Source of the DNA: Bradyrhizobium manausense
GTDB taxonomy: Bacteria; Pseudomonadota; Alphaproteobacteria; Rhizobiales; Xanthobacteraceae
DNA length: 64,000 nt
Direction of reading: 5' to 3'
Assembly: GCF_018131105.1 (NCBI RefSeq)
Contig: NZ_JAFCJI010000001.1
Coordinates: 1,798,001 to 1,862,000 of the forward strand
A program made the translations under genes and the position numbers. Below are positions 45,559 to 55,929 of this stretch, piece after piece (the first letter of the stretch is position 1; each line of letters starts with the position of its first letter). A model generated the notes under the pieces. That model worked only from the letters and a program-made list of their open reading frames with translations. It had not been told where the DNA came from and did not search any database.

Positions 45559-45580
45559 CGCACCCCCAAGAAGGGGTGCG
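45559..45580 (+). promoter_or_regulatory. Hairpin in the pyrH-frr gap
   Basis: CGCACCCC (45559-45566) and GGGGTGCG (45573-45580) form an 8-bp stem with a 6-nt loop, 12 nt after the pyrH stop. No T-run follows. Confidence 0.5.
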
Positions 45581-45613
45581 GTGAGGTCGCCGGGTTATTG
45601 AAGGAGAGACGTG

Positions 45614-46177
45614 ATGGCCACGGGTAATTTCGACCTCAACGAAGTGAAGCGCCGCATGCAGGGCGCGGTCGCCTCGCTCAAGCACGAGCTTGGTGGCCTG
45701 CGTACGGGCCGCGCCTCGGCCTCGATGCTCGATCCGGTGCAGGTCGAGGCTTATGGCAGCCACATGCCGTTGAACCAGCTCGCCACTGTCAGCGTGCCTG
45801 AGCCGCGCCTGATCTCGGTGCAGGTCTGGGACAAGACGATGGTCAAGCCTGTGGAGAAAGCGATCGTCGATTCCAACCTCGGCCTGTCGCCGGCGACCGA
45901 AGGCCAGGTGCTGCGCCTGCGCATTCCCGAACTCAACGAGGAGCGTCGCAAGGAGCTCGTCAAGGTCGCGCACAAATACGCCGAAGCTGCCAAGGTCGCT
46001 GCGCGCCACGTCCGCCGCGACGGTCTCGACGTGCTGAAGAAGCTCGAGAAGAATCACGAGATGTCGGAGGACGATCAGAAGCGTCACGCCGACGAGGTGC
46101 AGAAGGCCACCGACGGCATCATCACCGAGATCGACCAGCTGCTGGCCGCCAAGGAAAAAGAAATCCTCACCGTTTAA
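45614..46177 (+). CDS. frr: Ribosome recycling factor
   Basis: This 187-residue factor, with EF-G, splits post-termination ribosomes. The conserved [20 protein letters not shown] and the helical C-terminus ([20 protein letters not shown]) are clear. GAGAGA precedes ATG 45614; a GTG lies directly before it. uppS starts 10 nt after its stop. Confidence 0.97.
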   Translation: MATGNFDLNEVKRRMQGAVASLKHELGGLRTGRASASMLDPVQVEAYGSHMPLNQLATVSVPEPRLISVQVWDKTMVKPVEKAIVDSNLGLSPATEGQVLRLRIPELNEERRKELVKVAHKYAEAAKVAARHVRRDGLDVLKKLEKNHEMSEDDQKRHADEVQKATDGIITEIDQLLAAKEKEILTV

Positions 46178-46187
46178 GGCCGCTGCC

Positions 46188-46946
46188 ATGTCCAACGCCG
46201 CCGCGCCCGCAACGGACGGACCCGACCGGTCCGAGGCGCCTGCGCATGTCGCCATCATCATGGATGGCAACGGGCGCTGGGCCGCCGCGCGCGGCCTGCC
46301 GCGGGCGGAGGGGCACCGCCGCGGCGTCGAGGCATTGCGCCGCGTGGTGCGCGCCTCGCACGAGCTCGGCATCCGCTATCTCACCATCTTCTCGTTCTCA
46401 TCGGAGAACTGGTCGCGCCCGGCGAGCGAGATCGGCGATCTCTTCGGTCTGCTGCGCCGCTTCATCCGCAACGATCTCGCGAGCCTGCATCGCGACGGCG
46501 TCAAGGTGCGCATCATCGGCGAACGGGACGGGCTCGAGGGCGACATCTGCGCGCTGCTCAACGAAGCCGAGGAATTGACGCGCGACAACACGCGTCTCAC
46601 GCTCGTCGTCGCCTTCAATTACGGCTCGCGCCAGGAGATCGCGAAGGCCGCGCAGAAGCTCGCGCGCGAAGTCGCCGACGGTACGCGCGATCCCGCCTCG
46701 ATCGATGCCGACGTCCTCGGCGCCCATCTCGATGCATCCGACATTCCAGATCCCGATCTCATCATCCGCACCAGCGGCGAGCAGCGCCTGTCCAATTTCC
46801 TGATGTGGCAGGCCGCCTATAGCGAGCTCGTGTTCGTGCCGGTCCACTGGCCCGATTTCGACAAGGCGGCGCTCGAAAGCGCGATTGCCGAATTCGCCAG
46901 GCGCGAACGCCGTTTCGGCGGCCTGGTCGCGAAATCAGCCTCGTGA
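46188..46946 (+). CDS. uppS: Undecaprenyl pyrophosphate synthase (cis-prenyltransferase)
   Basis: The enzyme makes the C55 lipid carrier for cell-wall sugars. The 252-residue protein has the catalytic aspartate in [10 protein letters not shown] (Asp26), then [11 protein letters not shown] and the C-terminal [17 protein letters not shown] block. Its last bases overlap the GTG start of cdsA, indicating coupled translation. Confidence 0.96.
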   Translation: MSNAAAPATDGPDRSEAPAHVAIIMDGNGRWAAARGLPRAEGHRRGVEALRRVVRASHELGIRYLTIFSFSSENWSRPASEIGDLFGLLRRFIRNDLASLHRDGVKVRIIGERDGLEGDICALLNEAEELTRDNTRLTLVVAFNYGSRQEIAKAAQKLAREVADGTRDPASIDADVLGAHLDASDIPDPDLIIRTSGEQRLSNFLMWQAAYSELVFVPVHWPDFDKAALESAIAEFARRERRFGGLVAKSAS

Positions 46947-47785
46947 GCGAATCCGACGCCGCACCGGCGGGCGCAAAGCCTGCCCCGAGCAATCTCGTGA
47001 TGCGAGTCCTCGCAGCACTGGTGCTGGCGCCGGTGACGATCGGATTGGCTTATGCCGGCGGGTGGCTGTGGGCACTGCTCGTCACCCTGATATCGATCGG
47101 ACTGTTCGCGGAATGGCTGATGGTGGTGGGGGCGGGGTCTGCCGCGCTGACCGGGGTAGGGACGATCGTCATCGCGATGATGGGCTTGTGCGTTGCTGCC
47201 GGCGCGCTCAAGACCGCCGTTATCGTGGGCTGCGTCGGTGGCGCGATTCTGACGCTGATTGCGCGCGGCAAGTTCATGTGGGCCGCGACCGGATTTGCCT
47301 ATGCAGCGGCGGCGCTGCTGGCCTCGATCCTGTTGCGGAAGGATCTCGCCAACGGTTTCGCCGCGTTGATGTTCGTGCTGCTGGTGGTCTGGGCGACTGA
47401 TATCGGCGGTTATTTCGCCGGCCGTGGCATCGGCGGACCGAAGCTATGGCCGCGCGTCAGCCCCAAGAAGACCTGGGCCGGCGCGTTCGGCGGTTTTGCG
47501 GCCAGCCTTGCGGTTGCCGGCGGGTTTGCGGCATTCGGCATCGGAAAAGCAGTCCCGCTGCTGCTCGTCAGTGCCGTCCTGTCGGTGGTATCGCAGGCCG
47601 GCGATCTGTTCGAATCCGCGGTCAAACGGCGCTTCGGCGTCAAGGATTCCAGTCACTTAATTCCCGGCCATGGCGGGCTTCTGGACCGCCTGGACGGATT
47701 TGTCGCCGCCATCCTGGTGGCATGGATTATCGGCTTCCTTCGCCATGGTGTGCATAGCGCCGGAAGCGGTCTTATGGTTTGGTGA
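46943..47785 (+). CDS. cdsA: Phosphatidate cytidylyltransferase
   Basis: CdsA makes CDP-diacylglycerol for phospholipids. The 280-residue membrane protein has about eight hydrophobic segments and the signature [20 protein letters not shown], followed by [19 protein letters not shown]. The start is GTG 46943, overlapping the uppS stop (GTGA). dxr follows after 4 nt. Confidence 0.94.
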   Translation: MSESDAAPAGAKPAPSNLVMRVLAALVLAPVTIGLAYAGGWLWALLVTLISIGLFAEWLMVVGAGSAALTGVGTIVIAMMGLCVAAGALKTAVIVGCVGGAILTLIARGKFMWAATGFAYAAAALLASILLRKDLANGFAALMFVLLVVWATDIGGYFAGRGIGGPKLWPRVSPKKTWAGAFGGFAASLAVAGGFAAFGIGKAVPLLLVSAVLSVVSQAGDLFESAVKRRFGVKDSSHLIPGHGGLLDRLDGFVAAILVAWIIGFLRHGVHSAGSGLMVW

Positions 47786-47789
47786 GGAT

Positions 47790-49013
47790 ATGAGCGCAGT
47801 CCCTTTGCGTAACAACAAGCTCGCTGCGTCCGACATTCGCAGTGTCACGGTTCTCGGCGCCACCGGCTCGATCGGCGACAGCACGATGGATCTGCTGCGC
47901 GCCTCGCCCGAGCGCTATCGCGTCGAGGCCCTGACGGCGAACAGCAATGTCGAAGCGCTCGCCAAGCTCGCGAAGGAATTTTCGGCGCGCTTCGTCGCGA
48001 TTGCGGACGCCTCCAAGCTTGCCGACCTCAAGTCCGCACTCGCCGGCACGAGCACCGAATGCGGCGCCGGCGAAAGCGCGGTCATCGAGGCGGGCGCGCG
48101 TCCGGCCGACTGGGTGATGGCCGCCGTTAGCGGTGCAGCCGGATTGAAGCCGGCCTTGGCTGCGGTCGATCGCGGCGCGCATGTCGCGCTCGCCAACAAG
48201 GAATGCCTGGTTTGCGCCGGCGATTTCTTCATGCAGCGCGCGGCGAAAGCGGGCGCCTGCATCTTGCCGGCTGATTCCGAGCACAACGCGCTGTTTCAGG
48301 CGCTGGCCTCGGGCAATCGCGACGAACTGGTCCGCGTCATCATCACCGCCTCGGGCGGCCCGTTCCGGACCTGGAAGAGCGCCGACATCGAGCAGGCAAC
48401 CCTCGAGCAGGCCCTCAAGCATCCGAACTGGAGCATGGGCCAGAAGATCACGATCGATTCCGCCTCGATGATGAACAAGGGGCTCGAGGTGATCGAGGCG
48501 TCCTACCTGTTCGCGCTGTCGCCTGATGAGATCGACGTGCTGGTGCATCCGCAGTCGATCATCCACGGCATGGTCGAGTTCTCGGACCGCTCGGTGGTCG
48601 CCCAGCTCGGCTCGCCCGACATGCGTACGCCGATCGCCCATTGCCTCGGCTGGCCCGACCGGATCAAGGGACCGGCAGCCAAGCTTGATCTCGCCAAGAT
48701 CGGCCAACTCACCTTCGAGGCGCCTGACTTCGAGCGGTTCCCCGGGCTTCGCCTGGCCTTCGATTCGCTCCGGCACGGCAAGGGGGCGACCACCGTCTAC
48801 AACGCCGCCAACGAGGTCGCGGTCGCGGCCTTCATCGCCGGCAAGATCCGGTTCGGTGCGATTGCCCGGCTGGTCGAGGCGACGCTGGAAGACTGGATCC
48901 GGGGCGGGAACCGCGGCCCGATGACCTCGGCGGATGATGCGATAAACATTGACCATGTTTCGCGAAATAAGGCTGCCGCCCTATTGCCTCAAATTGCCTT
49001 AAAGGCATCCTAG
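47790..49013 (+). CDS. dxr: 1-deoxy-D-xylulose 5-phosphate reductoisomerase
   Basis: This enzyme makes methylerythritol phosphate, the committed step of isoprenoid synthesis, and so supplies precursor for UppS upstream. The 407-residue protein has the NADPH site [12 protein letters not shown], the metal site [11 protein letters not shown] and the flexible loop region [26 protein letters not shown] precedes ATG 47790; the open frame from 47670 overlaps cdsA and is not used. Confidence 0.96.
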   Translation: MSAVPLRNNKLAASDIRSVTVLGATGSIGDSTMDLLRASPERYRVEALTANSNVEALAKLAKEFSARFVAIADASKLADLKSALAGTSTECGAGESAVIEAGARPADWVMAAVSGAAGLKPALAAVDRGAHVALANKECLVCAGDFFMQRAAKAGACILPADSEHNALFQALASGNRDELVRVIITASGGPFRTWKSADIEQATLEQALKHPNWSMGQKITIDSASMMNKGLEVIEASYLFALSPDEIDVLVHPQSIIHGMVEFSDRSVVAQLGSPDMRTPIAHCLGWPDRIKGPAAKLDLAKIGQLTFEAPDFERFPGLRLAFDSLRHGKGATTVYNAANEVAVAAFIAGKIRFGAIARLVEATLEDWIRGGNRGPMTSADDAINIDHVSRNKAAALLPQIALKAS

Positions 49014-49057
49014 ATGGTTCGGGGCCAGGGCCTTGCGGCGCTGGATGAGGGAATTCG

Positions 49058-50209
49058 ATGATCGACTTTTTTACCCATAGTTTCAATACGTTGAGCCATG
49101 GGATCTTGGGATACGCGGTTCCTTTCCTGTTCGTCCTGACCATCGTCGTGTTCTTCCATGAGCTCGGCCATTTTCTGGTCGCGCGCTGGGCGGGCGTTCG
49201 CGTGTTAACGTTCTCGCTCGGCTTCGGCCCTGAGCTGGTCGGTTTCAACGACCGTCACGGCACCCGCTGGAAGCTTTCGGCGATCCCGCTCGGCGGCTAC
49301 GTCAAGTTCTTCGGCGACGAGAGCGAAGCGTCCACCCCGTCGGCCGAGTCGCTCGCGGCCATGACGGCCGAGGAGCGCGCCGGCAGCTTCCACCACAAGA
49401 AGGTCGGTCCGCGCGCAGCCATCGTGGCCGCAGGTCCGATTGCCAATTTCATCCTTGGCGCCCTGATTTTCGCGGGCATGGCCCTGCATTACGGCAAGCC
49501 GAGCACGATCGCCCGCGTCGACGGCGTCGTCGCCGATGGCGCGGCGGCTGCCGCAGGCTTCAAGATCGGCGACGTCGTCGTTCAGATCGACGGCAAGCCG
49601 ATCGAAAGCTTTTCGGACATGCAGCGGATCGTCGCGACCAGCGCCGGTTCGGCGCTGGTTTTCGAGGTGAAGCGGGATGGCGGGTTGGTGTCGCTGACGG
49701 CGACGCCGGCGCTGCTCGAGCGCAAGGATCCGTTCGGCAACAGCCATCGCGTCGGCGTGCTCGGCGTCGAGCACAAGTCCCAGGCCGGCGAGGCCTCGAC
49801 CACGCCGGTCGGGGTGGGCGAGGCGCTCAAGATCGGGGTCCAGCAGGTCTGGTTCATTATCTCCAGCACCTTCAAGTTCCTGGGCTCGCTGTTCACGGGA
49901 ACCGGCAATCCCAGCGAGGTCAGCGGCGTCATCGGCATCGCCAAGATGTCCGGGCAGGCGGCCAGCGCCGGGTTGCAGTTCCTGATCAACCTCTGCGCTG
50001 TGTTGTCGGTTTCGATCGGTCTGTTGAACCTGTTCCCGATCCCGCTGCTCGATGGCGGTCACCTTCTGTTCTACACGGCAGAGGTCGTCCGCGGACGTCC
50101 GCTTTCCGAGCGAACCCAGGAGATCGGGTTCCGAATCGGGCTTGGACTGGTACTGATGCTGATGGTGTTCGCAACCTACAACGACATCCTGCGGCTGCCC
50201 GGGTCTTGA
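49058..50209 (+). CDS. rseP: RIP site-2 metalloprotease
   Basis: This is an intramembrane zinc protease of 383 residues. HELGH (residues 34-38) lies in the first membrane helix, followed by one periplasmic PDZ domain (about 120-200) and the second metal site LFPIPLLDGGHLL near the C-terminus. It cleaves anti-sigma factors or leftover signal peptides. It sits upstream of bamA as in many proteobacteria, linking envelope quality control to barrel assembly. Confidence 0.94.
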   Translation: MIDFFTHSFNTLSHGILGYAVPFLFVLTIVVFFHELGHFLVARWAGVRVLTFSLGFGPELVGFNDRHGTRWKLSAIPLGGYVKFFGDESEASTPSAESLAAMTAEERAGSFHHKKVGPRAAIVAAGPIANFILGALIFAGMALHYGKPSTIARVDGVVADGAAAAAGFKIGDVVVQIDGKPIESFSDMQRIVATSAGSALVFEVKRDGGLVSLTATPALLERKDPFGNSHRVGVLGVEHKSQAGEASTTPVGVGEALKIGVQQVWFIISSTFKFLGSLFTGTGNPSEVSGVIGIAKMSGQAASAGLQFLINLCAVLSVSIGLLNLFPIPLLDGGHLLFYTAEVVRGRPLSERTQEIGFRIGLGLVLMLMVFATYNDILRLPGS

Positions 50210-50383
50210 TACGGGCTTTTTTGTGGCGTTGCCATTGAGCAACGTCTTGGAATGAAATTGAAATTGCGGCGCGCTCGGCCGTTTGCGGCGTCGGTGAAAT
50301 TGGCTACAAGCGGCTTGAACTTGGGGAATCTCCCAGACCGGCTTTGGGGTTGGGTCTGGTACGTTGATAAGGGCGCGTTGCGC

Positions 50384-52924
50384 ATGAAGTTTGGACTGCG
50401 ACTCCGGGGGGGCTTGCTCGCAACCCTGATCATGTTCGGCGCGCCGGTGGTTGCCCCGGTTGGGGCTGTCTTTGTGTCTTCGCCTGCGCTCGCCCAGACC
50501 GTGCAGTCGATTTCCGTCGAAGGAAATCGCCGCGTCGAGGTGGAGACGATCCGCTCGTATTTCAAGCCTGGCCCGGGTGGTCGCCTTGATCAGGGCGCCA
50601 TCGACGACGGCCTCAAGGCGCTGATTGAAACCGGCCTGTTCCAGGACGTGAAGATCAACCGCGGCGCCGGCGGCGCGCTCGTTGTCTCCGTGGTGGAAAA
50701 CCCGGTCATCGGGCGCATCGCGTTCGAGGGCAACAAGAAGATCAAGGACGAGCAGCTCACCGCCGAAATCCAGTCCAAGGCCCGCGGCACGTTCTCGCGC
50801 GCCATGGTGCAGTCGGACACGCTGCGAATCGCCGAAATCTATCGTCGCTCCGGCCGCTATGACGTGACCGTGGTGCCTGAGATCATCGATCAGCCGAGCA
50901 ACCGCGTTGACCTCGTCTTCACGATCAACGAAGGCGCCAAGACCGGCGTCAAGTCGATCGAGTTCGTCGGCAACAATGCATTCTCCTCCTACCGCCTGCG
51001 CGACGTCATCAAGACGCGCGAAACCAATCTGTTGAGCTTCCTCGGCAGCGGCGACGTCTACGACCCCGACCGCGTCGAGGCCGACCGCGACCTGATTCGC
51101 CGCTTCTACCTGAAGAACGGCTTTGCCGACGTTCAGGTCGTGGCCGCGCTCACCGAATACGATCCGCAGAAGAAGGGCTTCAACGTCACCTTCAAGATCG
51201 AGGAAGGCTCGCAGTACCGCGTCGGCAGCATCGATTTCCGCACCAGCATCCCGAACTTCGACGCGAGCTCGCTGCGCGGCTTCTCGCGCGTCAATATCGG
51301 TTCGCTCTACAACGTCGAAGCGGTCGAGAAATCGGTCGAGGAGATGCAGATCGAGGCCTCCCGCCGCGGTTATGCCTTCGCGGTGGTGCGTCCGGGCGGC
51401 GATCGCAATTTCGACGCTCACACCGTCTCGGTCGTGTTCAACGTCGACGAGGGTCCGCGCACTTATATCGAGCGCATCAATATTCGCGGTAACACCCGTA
51501 CCCGTGACTATGTGATCCGTCGCGAATTCGACATCTCGGAGGGTGACGCCTACAACCGGGCGCTGGTCGACCGCGCCGAGCGCCGCCTGAAGAACCTCGA
51601 CTACTTCAAGACCGTGAAGATCACGACGGAGCCGGGCTCCTCCAGCGACCGCGTCGTCCTGGTCGTCGATCTCGAAGAGAAATCGACCGGCGACTTCTCG
51701 GTCTCGGGCGGTTACTCCACCACCGACGGCGCGCTCGCCGAGGTCTCGGTCTCCGAGCGTAACCTGCTGGGCCGCGGCCTGTTCGCCAAGGCCTCGGTGA
51801 CCTATGGTCAGTACGCCCGCGGCTACTCGCTGTCGTTCGTCGAACCCTATCTGCTCGACTATCGCGTCGCGCTCGGCCTCGACCTCTATCAGCGCACCCA
51901 GCTGTCCAACAGCTACATCTCCTACGGCACCAAGACGCTGGGCTTCTCGCCGCGCCTCGGCTTCCAGTTGCGCGAGGACCTGGCACTCCAGCTGCGCTAT
52001 TCGATCTACCGGCAGGAAATCACGCTGCCGTCCTTCCTGGCGAACTGTAACAACGTGCTCGGTTCGGCGGCCTTCAACCCGAGCCCGGCATTTGCTGCGT
52101 CGCAGACCCCGCCGATCGACCTGAGCTCGACCAATGGCCTTGGCTGCTACAATGACGGCGAAGCCTCGCTGCCGGTGCGCAAGGAGCTTGCGAACGGCAA
52201 GACGCTGACCTCGGCGCTCGGCTACACGCTGACCTACAACACGCTCGACAACAACAAGAACCCGACCGATGGTCTGCTGGTCGACTTCAGGCAGGACTTC
52301 GCCGGCGTCGGCGGCGACGTCTCCTACCTGAAGACCGTCGTCGATGCGAAATACTACCAATCCCTGGTGTCGGATCTTATCGGCGTCGTCCATCTTCAGG
52401 GCGGTATCCTGAACAAGGTCGGCAGCGACGATCTGCGCATGCTGGATCACTTCCAGATGGGGCCGAACCTCGTCCGCGGCTTTGCGCCGAACGGCATCGG
52501 TCCGCGCGATTTGAATCCCTTTGGTACGCAGGACGCGCTCGGCGGCACCAAATATTGGGGCGCTTCGCTGGAATTGCAGATGCCATTCTGGTTCCTGCCG
52601 AAGGAGGTGGGGCTGAAGGGCGCGGTCTACGCCGACGCCGGTGGTCTCTTCGATTACCAAGGTCCGACGACGTGGTCCGTGACCAACGAAATGACCACGA
52701 CCAGGAATTCCTCCTGTACGCCATCGACCGTCAATCCGAGCAGCGCTGGAACCTGTACCGGCCTGGTGTATGACAATGGCAATGTGGTTCGCTCGTCGGT
52801 CGGTGTCGGTCTGATCTGGGCCTCGCCGTTCGGTCCGCTGCGCTTCGACTACGCAGTGCCGCTTACCAAGGGCAAGTATGACCGCGTGCAGGAATTCCGG
52901 TTCGGCGGCGGCACCTCGTTCTAA
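50384..52924 (+). CDS. bamA: Outer-membrane protein assembly factor BamA
   Basis: BamA folds beta-barrel proteins into the outer membrane. The 846-residue protein has a signal peptide ending SSPALAQ, five POTRA domains (about 40-430, starting VQSISVEGNRRVEVETIRSY) and a 16-strand barrel ending in FGGGTSF. The frame opens at 50252, but ATG 50384 gives the proper signal peptide. It is flanked by rseP and lpxD; no skp gene lies between. Confidence 0.96.
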   Translation: MKFGLRLRGGLLATLIMFGAPVVAPVGAVFVSSPALAQTVQSISVEGNRRVEVETIRSYFKPGPGGRLDQGAIDDGLKALIETGLFQDVKINRGAGGALVVSVVENPVIGRIAFEGNKKIKDEQLTAEIQSKARGTFSRAMVQSDTLRIAEIYRRSGRYDVTVVPEIIDQPSNRVDLVFTINEGAKTGVKSIEFVGNNAFSSYRLRDVIKTRETNLLSFLGSGDVYDPDRVEADRDLIRRFYLKNGFADVQVVAALTEYDPQKKGFNVTFKIEEGSQYRVGSIDFRTSIPNFDASSLRGFSRVNIGSLYNVEAVEKSVEEMQIEASRRGYAFAVVRPGGDRNFDAHTVSVVFNVDEGPRTYIERINIRGNTRTRDYVIRREFDISEGDAYNRALVDRAERRLKNLDYFKTVKITTEPGSSSDRVVLVVDLEEKSTGDFSVSGGYSTTDGALAEVSVSERNLLGRGLFAKASVTYGQYARGYSLSFVEPYLLDYRVALGLDLYQRTQLSNSYISYGTKTLGFSPRLGFQLREDLALQLRYSIYRQEITLPSFLANCNNVLGSAAFNPSPAFAASQTPPIDLSSTNGLGCYNDGEASLPVRKELANGKTLTSALGYTLTYNTLDNNKNPTDGLLVDFRQDFAGVGGDVSYLKTVVDAKYYQSLVSDLIGVVHLQGGILNKVGSDDLRMLDHFQMGPNLVRGFAPNGIGPRDLNPFGTQDALGGTKYWGASLELQMPFWFLPKEVGLKGAVYADAGGLFDYQGPTTWSVTNEMTTTRNSSCTPSTVNPSSAGTCTGLVYDNGNVVRSSVGVGLIWASPFGPLRFDYAVPLTKGKYDRVQEFRFGGGTSF

Positions 52925-53074
52925 TTCGATCAGCAGGGCATGACCCGGCCGATTGGGAAATCCCTCCGGGAGTTCCCTGGGGCCGGTCGCCAAAAAGATC
53001 GTGCTCAATCCGTGAGATAAGGCATGATGCGGGCCAATCCGCTTCATGCCGAAGCCGGACCGCGACGGGGTGGA
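52925..53074. other. Short intergenic region between bamA and lpxD
   Basis: These 150 bp hold only a weak inverted repeat (GGGAA near 52954 and TTCCC near 52971). Read-through from bamA into lpxD seems likely. Confidence 0.35.
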
Positions 53075-54142
53075 ATGGCGCAGCCGACCTTCTTCAAACA
53101 GCCGCCGGCCTCAACGCTGGCTGACATCGCCGCGCAGACCAAGGCGCAGCTGGTCGACCCCAGCAGGGGCGGTCATGTCATCACGGGCCTTGCTTCGCTC
53201 GACGAAGCCGGCCCGATGCATTTGGCGTTCTTCGACAACCTCAAATATGCCGATGAGCTGAAAGCGACCAAGGCTGGCGCCTGCCTGGTCAGCCCCCGTT
53301 TCGAAGCCCAGGTGCCTCCGCATGTCGCGGTGTTGCGGGCGGCGCAGCCGTTCCGCGCCTTCGTCGGGATCGCCCGGGAATGGCACGGCGATGCGCTGCG
53401 CCCGCAGTCCTGGTTCGGCAATGACGGCATTGCGCCATCGGCCGTCATCGACCCCTCGGCGCGGCTGGAGGACGACGTCATCGTCGAGCCACTGACCGTC
53501 ATCGGTCCTGATGTCGAGATCGGCAGCGGCACCGTGATCGGCGCCGGCGTGGTGCTTGGCCCTGGCGTCAAGATCGGACGGGACTGCAATGTCGGCGCCC
53601 GCACCGCCGTCCAGTGCGCGCTGATTGGCAACAACGTGCTGATCCATCCGGGCTGCTCGATCGGCCAGGACGGCTACGGCTTCATCTTCTTCGGCCCGGA
53701 GGGCCATTTGAAAGTGCCGCAGACCGGCCGTGTTCTGATCCAGAACAATGTGGAAGTCGGCGCCGGCACCACCATCGATCGCGGATCCTTGCGCGACACC
53801 GTGATCGGCGAGGGCACCAAAATCGACAATCAGGTCCAGATCGGCCACAATGTGACGATTGGCCGGAACTGCCTGCTGGCGGCCCAGATCGGGCTCGCGG
53901 GCAGCCTGACCATCGGCGACAACGTCGCGCTGGGAGCCAAGGTTGGCATCAACAATCACCTCAAGATCGGCGACGGGGCCCAGGTCACCGCGATGAGCGG
54001 CGTCAAGGATGACATCCCGCCGAACGGTCGCTGGGGCGGTTTCTTTGCCAAGCCCACCAAACAATGGTTCAAGGAAATCATCGCAGTGGAGCGCCTGGTA
54101 CGCGACGGCAAGGTCGATCCGAAGGATGAGGGACGGGAATGA
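53075..54142 (+). CDS. lpxD: UDP-3-O-acylglucosamine N-acyltransferase
   Basis: LpxD adds the amide-linked acyl chain in lipid A synthesis. The 355-residue protein has an N-terminal uridine-binding domain and a left-handed beta helix of hexapeptide repeats (for example [20 protein letters not shown]). The catalytic histidine is in [12 protein letters not shown] 53075 follows GGGGTGGA. Its stop overlaps the fabZ start (ATGA). Confidence 0.95.
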   Translation: MAQPTFFKQPPASTLADIAAQTKAQLVDPSRGGHVITGLASLDEAGPMHLAFFDNLKYADELKATKAGACLVSPRFEAQVPPHVAVLRAAQPFRAFVGIAREWHGDALRPQSWFGNDGIAPSAVIDPSARLEDDVIVEPLTVIGPDVEIGSGTVIGAGVVLGPGVKIGRDCNVGARTAVQCALIGNNVLIHPGCSIGQDGYGFIFFGPEGHLKVPQTGRVLIQNNVEVGAGTTIDRGSLRDTVIGEGTKIDNQVQIGHNVTIGRNCLLAAQIGLAGSLTIGDNVALGAKVGINNHLKIGDGAQVTAMSGVKDDIPPNGRWGGFFAKPTKQWFKEIIAVERLVRDGKVDPKDEGRE

Positions 54143-54600
54143 CGGCGGAATCACCTGTTAAGTTCGAGCTGGTCGATATCAATGCGATCCTCCAGACCTT
54201 GCCGCACCGTTTTCCGATGCTGCTGATCGACAGGGTCATCAACATCCGGGCCGATTACAGCGGCATTGGCATCAAGAACGTCACCTTCAACGAGCCGGCC
54301 TTCCAGGGACATTTCCCCGAGCGTCCGGTCTATCCCGGCGTCATGATGATCGAGGCGATGGCGCAGACCGCCGGCGTGATCGGCATCAAGTCGGTCGAGG
54401 GCACCGAGAAGCCGCGGGCGGTGTATTTCCTCACCATCGACAAGTGCAAGTTCCGCAAGCCCGTGCTGCCGGGCGATACCATCGAGTATCACATGCGCTC
54501 GGTCGGCCGCCGCAAGGCCATGTGGTGGTTTCACGGCGACGCCAAGGTCAACGGTCAGGTCGTCGCCGAGGCCGATGTCGGAGCGATGCTGACGGACTGA
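54139..54600 (+). CDS. fabZ: 3-hydroxyacyl-ACP dehydratase FabZ
   Basis: FabZ dehydrates hydroxyacyl-ACP in fatty-acid elongation and competes with LpxA and LpxD for hydroxyacyl chains. The 153-residue hot-dog protein has the catalytic His58 in [13 protein letters not shown] and Glu72 in MMIEAMAQ. It is coupled to lpxD. Unusually, the next gene is not lpxA but a reversed KTSC-domain gene 7 nt away. Confidence 0.95.
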   Translation: MTAESPVKFELVDINAILQTLPHRFPMLLIDRVINIRADYSGIGIKNVTFNEPAFQGHFPERPVYPGVMMIEAMAQTAGVIGIKSVEGTEKPRAVYFLTIDKCKFRKPVLPGDTIEYHMRSVGRRKAMWWFHGDAKVNGQVVAEADVGAMLTD

Positions 54601-54607
54601 GGCTGAA

Positions 54608-54970
54608 TCAGCTCCCCCGAGTGCGTTCTCGAGGCACGCAGGCGTAACGGGCGGCGGTGACATCGCGCTTGATGTTCTGGTTGAAGAACTGGCCCATCGA
54701 CGGTGCGCCCAGCAGGCGCTCGACCGTACCTGCCGTCACGCCACAATAGCGGTCATAGGCGCCCTTCACGGCTACGATGAGGTCCTGCTGCGCGCGGTCG
54801 TAACAGACGCGCTGGAGCACGGTGCTGCGGGTGATGTCGCGGCACTCGAACGTCTTGAGATCGACAAGGCGGTGTTCGCCGGTCTCGATCGTCTCGGATA
54901 TGATCGGCGCGGTCGCCAGCTGCGCCAGCAAGATTGCAACGGCCCTGACCACGATAACTTCAAGCTCCAC
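54608..54970 (-). CDS. KTSC-domain protein inserted between fabZ and lpxA
   Basis: The product has up to 120 residues with an N-terminal hydrophobic segment (VVRAVAILLAQLATAPIIS), probably a signal peptide. A KTSC-like domain follows: STVLQRVCYDRAQQDLIVAV, then YDRYCGVTAGTVERLLGAPS and MGQFFNQNI. KTSC domains are small and of unclear, possibly nucleic-acid-related, function; an exported form is odd. The start is a GTG and uncertain; a GTG a few codons downstream is equally possible. It is on the opposite strand to the lpx genes. Confidence 0.6.
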   Translation of the reverse strand: MELEVIVVRAVAILLAQLATAPIISETIETGEHRLVDLKTFECRDITRSTVLQRVCYDRAQQDLIVAVKGAYDRYCGVTAGTVERLLGAPSMGQFFNQNIKRDVTAARYACVPRERTRGS

Positions 54971-55106
54971 ATGAACGCGTTGACGGATAAGATTGCCGGC
55001 TCATCCGGCAGCTGAAACAGGCGGATATGATACGTCACTGGACAGATCGGGCATAGTCGCGCTAACCAGCGGAAAACCGAGCGACTTCAACACCTAATCA
55101 GACCTT

Positions 55107-55140
55107 CTTGATGAGTCAGATTGCTTGATGAGTAAGATTG
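55107..55140 (+). repeat. 17-bp tandem duplication over the lpxA start
   Basis: CTTGATGAGTCAGATTG (55107-55123) is followed at once by CTTGATGAGTAAGATTG (55124-55140), with a single mismatch. Each copy has an ATG. The first copy reads MSQIA then stops at TGA 55126-55128, which overlaps the true lpxA ATG at 55128. Confidence 0.85.
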
Positions 55141-55922
55141 ATCCTACCGCACGGGTCGAGGACGGCGCCGTGATCGGCGAGGGGACCGAGATCGGGCCCT
55201 ACTGCATGATCGGCCCCAATGTCGTGATCGGCGCGAACTGCAAGCTGATCGGGCATGTGCACATCACGGCGCAGACGTCCATCGGCGACAATTGCACCAT
55301 CTATCCCTTCGTCTCGTTGGGGACACCGCCGCAGTCGCTGAGCTATCGCGGCGAGCTGACGAAGCTCGCGATCGGTTCGGGCTGCACGCTTCGCGAATCC
55401 GTGACCATGAATGCCGGCACCGTCGCCGGCGGCGGCATCACCACGGTCGGCGACCGCGGCTATTTCATGAATTGCAGCCACGTCGGGCACGACTGCCATG
55501 TCGGCAACGATGTGATCTTCGCGACCTCGGCGACGCTCGGCGGTCACGCCGAGATCGGCGACTTCGTCTTCATCGGCGGCCTGTCTGCGGTGCATCAGTT
55601 TACCCGCATCGGGCCGCAGGTCATGGTCGGCGGCGTCTGCGGCGTGCGCGACGACATCATTCCGTTCGGCCTCGTCAACGGCCAGTACGCCGCGCTCGAG
55701 GGCCTCAACATCATCGGCATGAAGCGCCGCAAGTTTACCAAGCAGCGGCTGGCGATTGTGCGTGGGTTCTACCAGAAGCTCTTCCACGGCTCCGGCATGT
55801 TCGCGGAACGCCTCGCGGCTGTGCAGCCGTTGGCGGGCGAAGATCCCGCGATCGCCGAAATCCTCGACTTCATCGGCAAGGGCAAGCATCGCCCGCTCTG
55901 TCTTCCCGCCATTGCGAAGTGA
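55128..55922 (+). CDS. lpxA: UDP-N-acetylglucosamine O-acyltransferase
   Basis: LpxA performs the first acylation of lipid A synthesis. The 264-residue protein is a left-handed beta helix (RVEDGAVIGEGTEIGPYCMI) with the catalytic histidine in CSHVGHDCHVG and a helical C-terminus. ATG 55128 has no clear ribosome binding site. It overlaps the stop of a five-codon upstream frame made by the tandem duplication. lpxI follows after 7 nt. Confidence 0.95.
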   Translation: MSKIDPTARVEDGAVIGEGTEIGPYCMIGPNVVIGANCKLIGHVHITAQTSIGDNCTIYPFVSLGTPPQSLSYRGELTKLAIGSGCTLRESVTMNAGTVAGGGITTVGDRGYFMNCSHVGHDCHVGNDVIFATSATLGGHAEIGDFVFIGGLSAVHQFTRIGPQVMVGGVCGVRDDIIPFGLVNGQYAALEGLNIIGMKRRKFTKQRLAIVRGFYQKLFHGSGMFAERLAAVQPLAGEDPAIAEILDFIGKGKHRPLCLPAIAK

Positions 55923-55929
55923 TCCTGGG

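Noticed and set aside
49205..53047. A 1280-codon open frame on the minus strand beneath rseP and bamA
   Set aside because: It is the complement of strongly supported genes in high-GC DNA, and its protein is rich in Arg, Asp, Val and His without any domain pattern.
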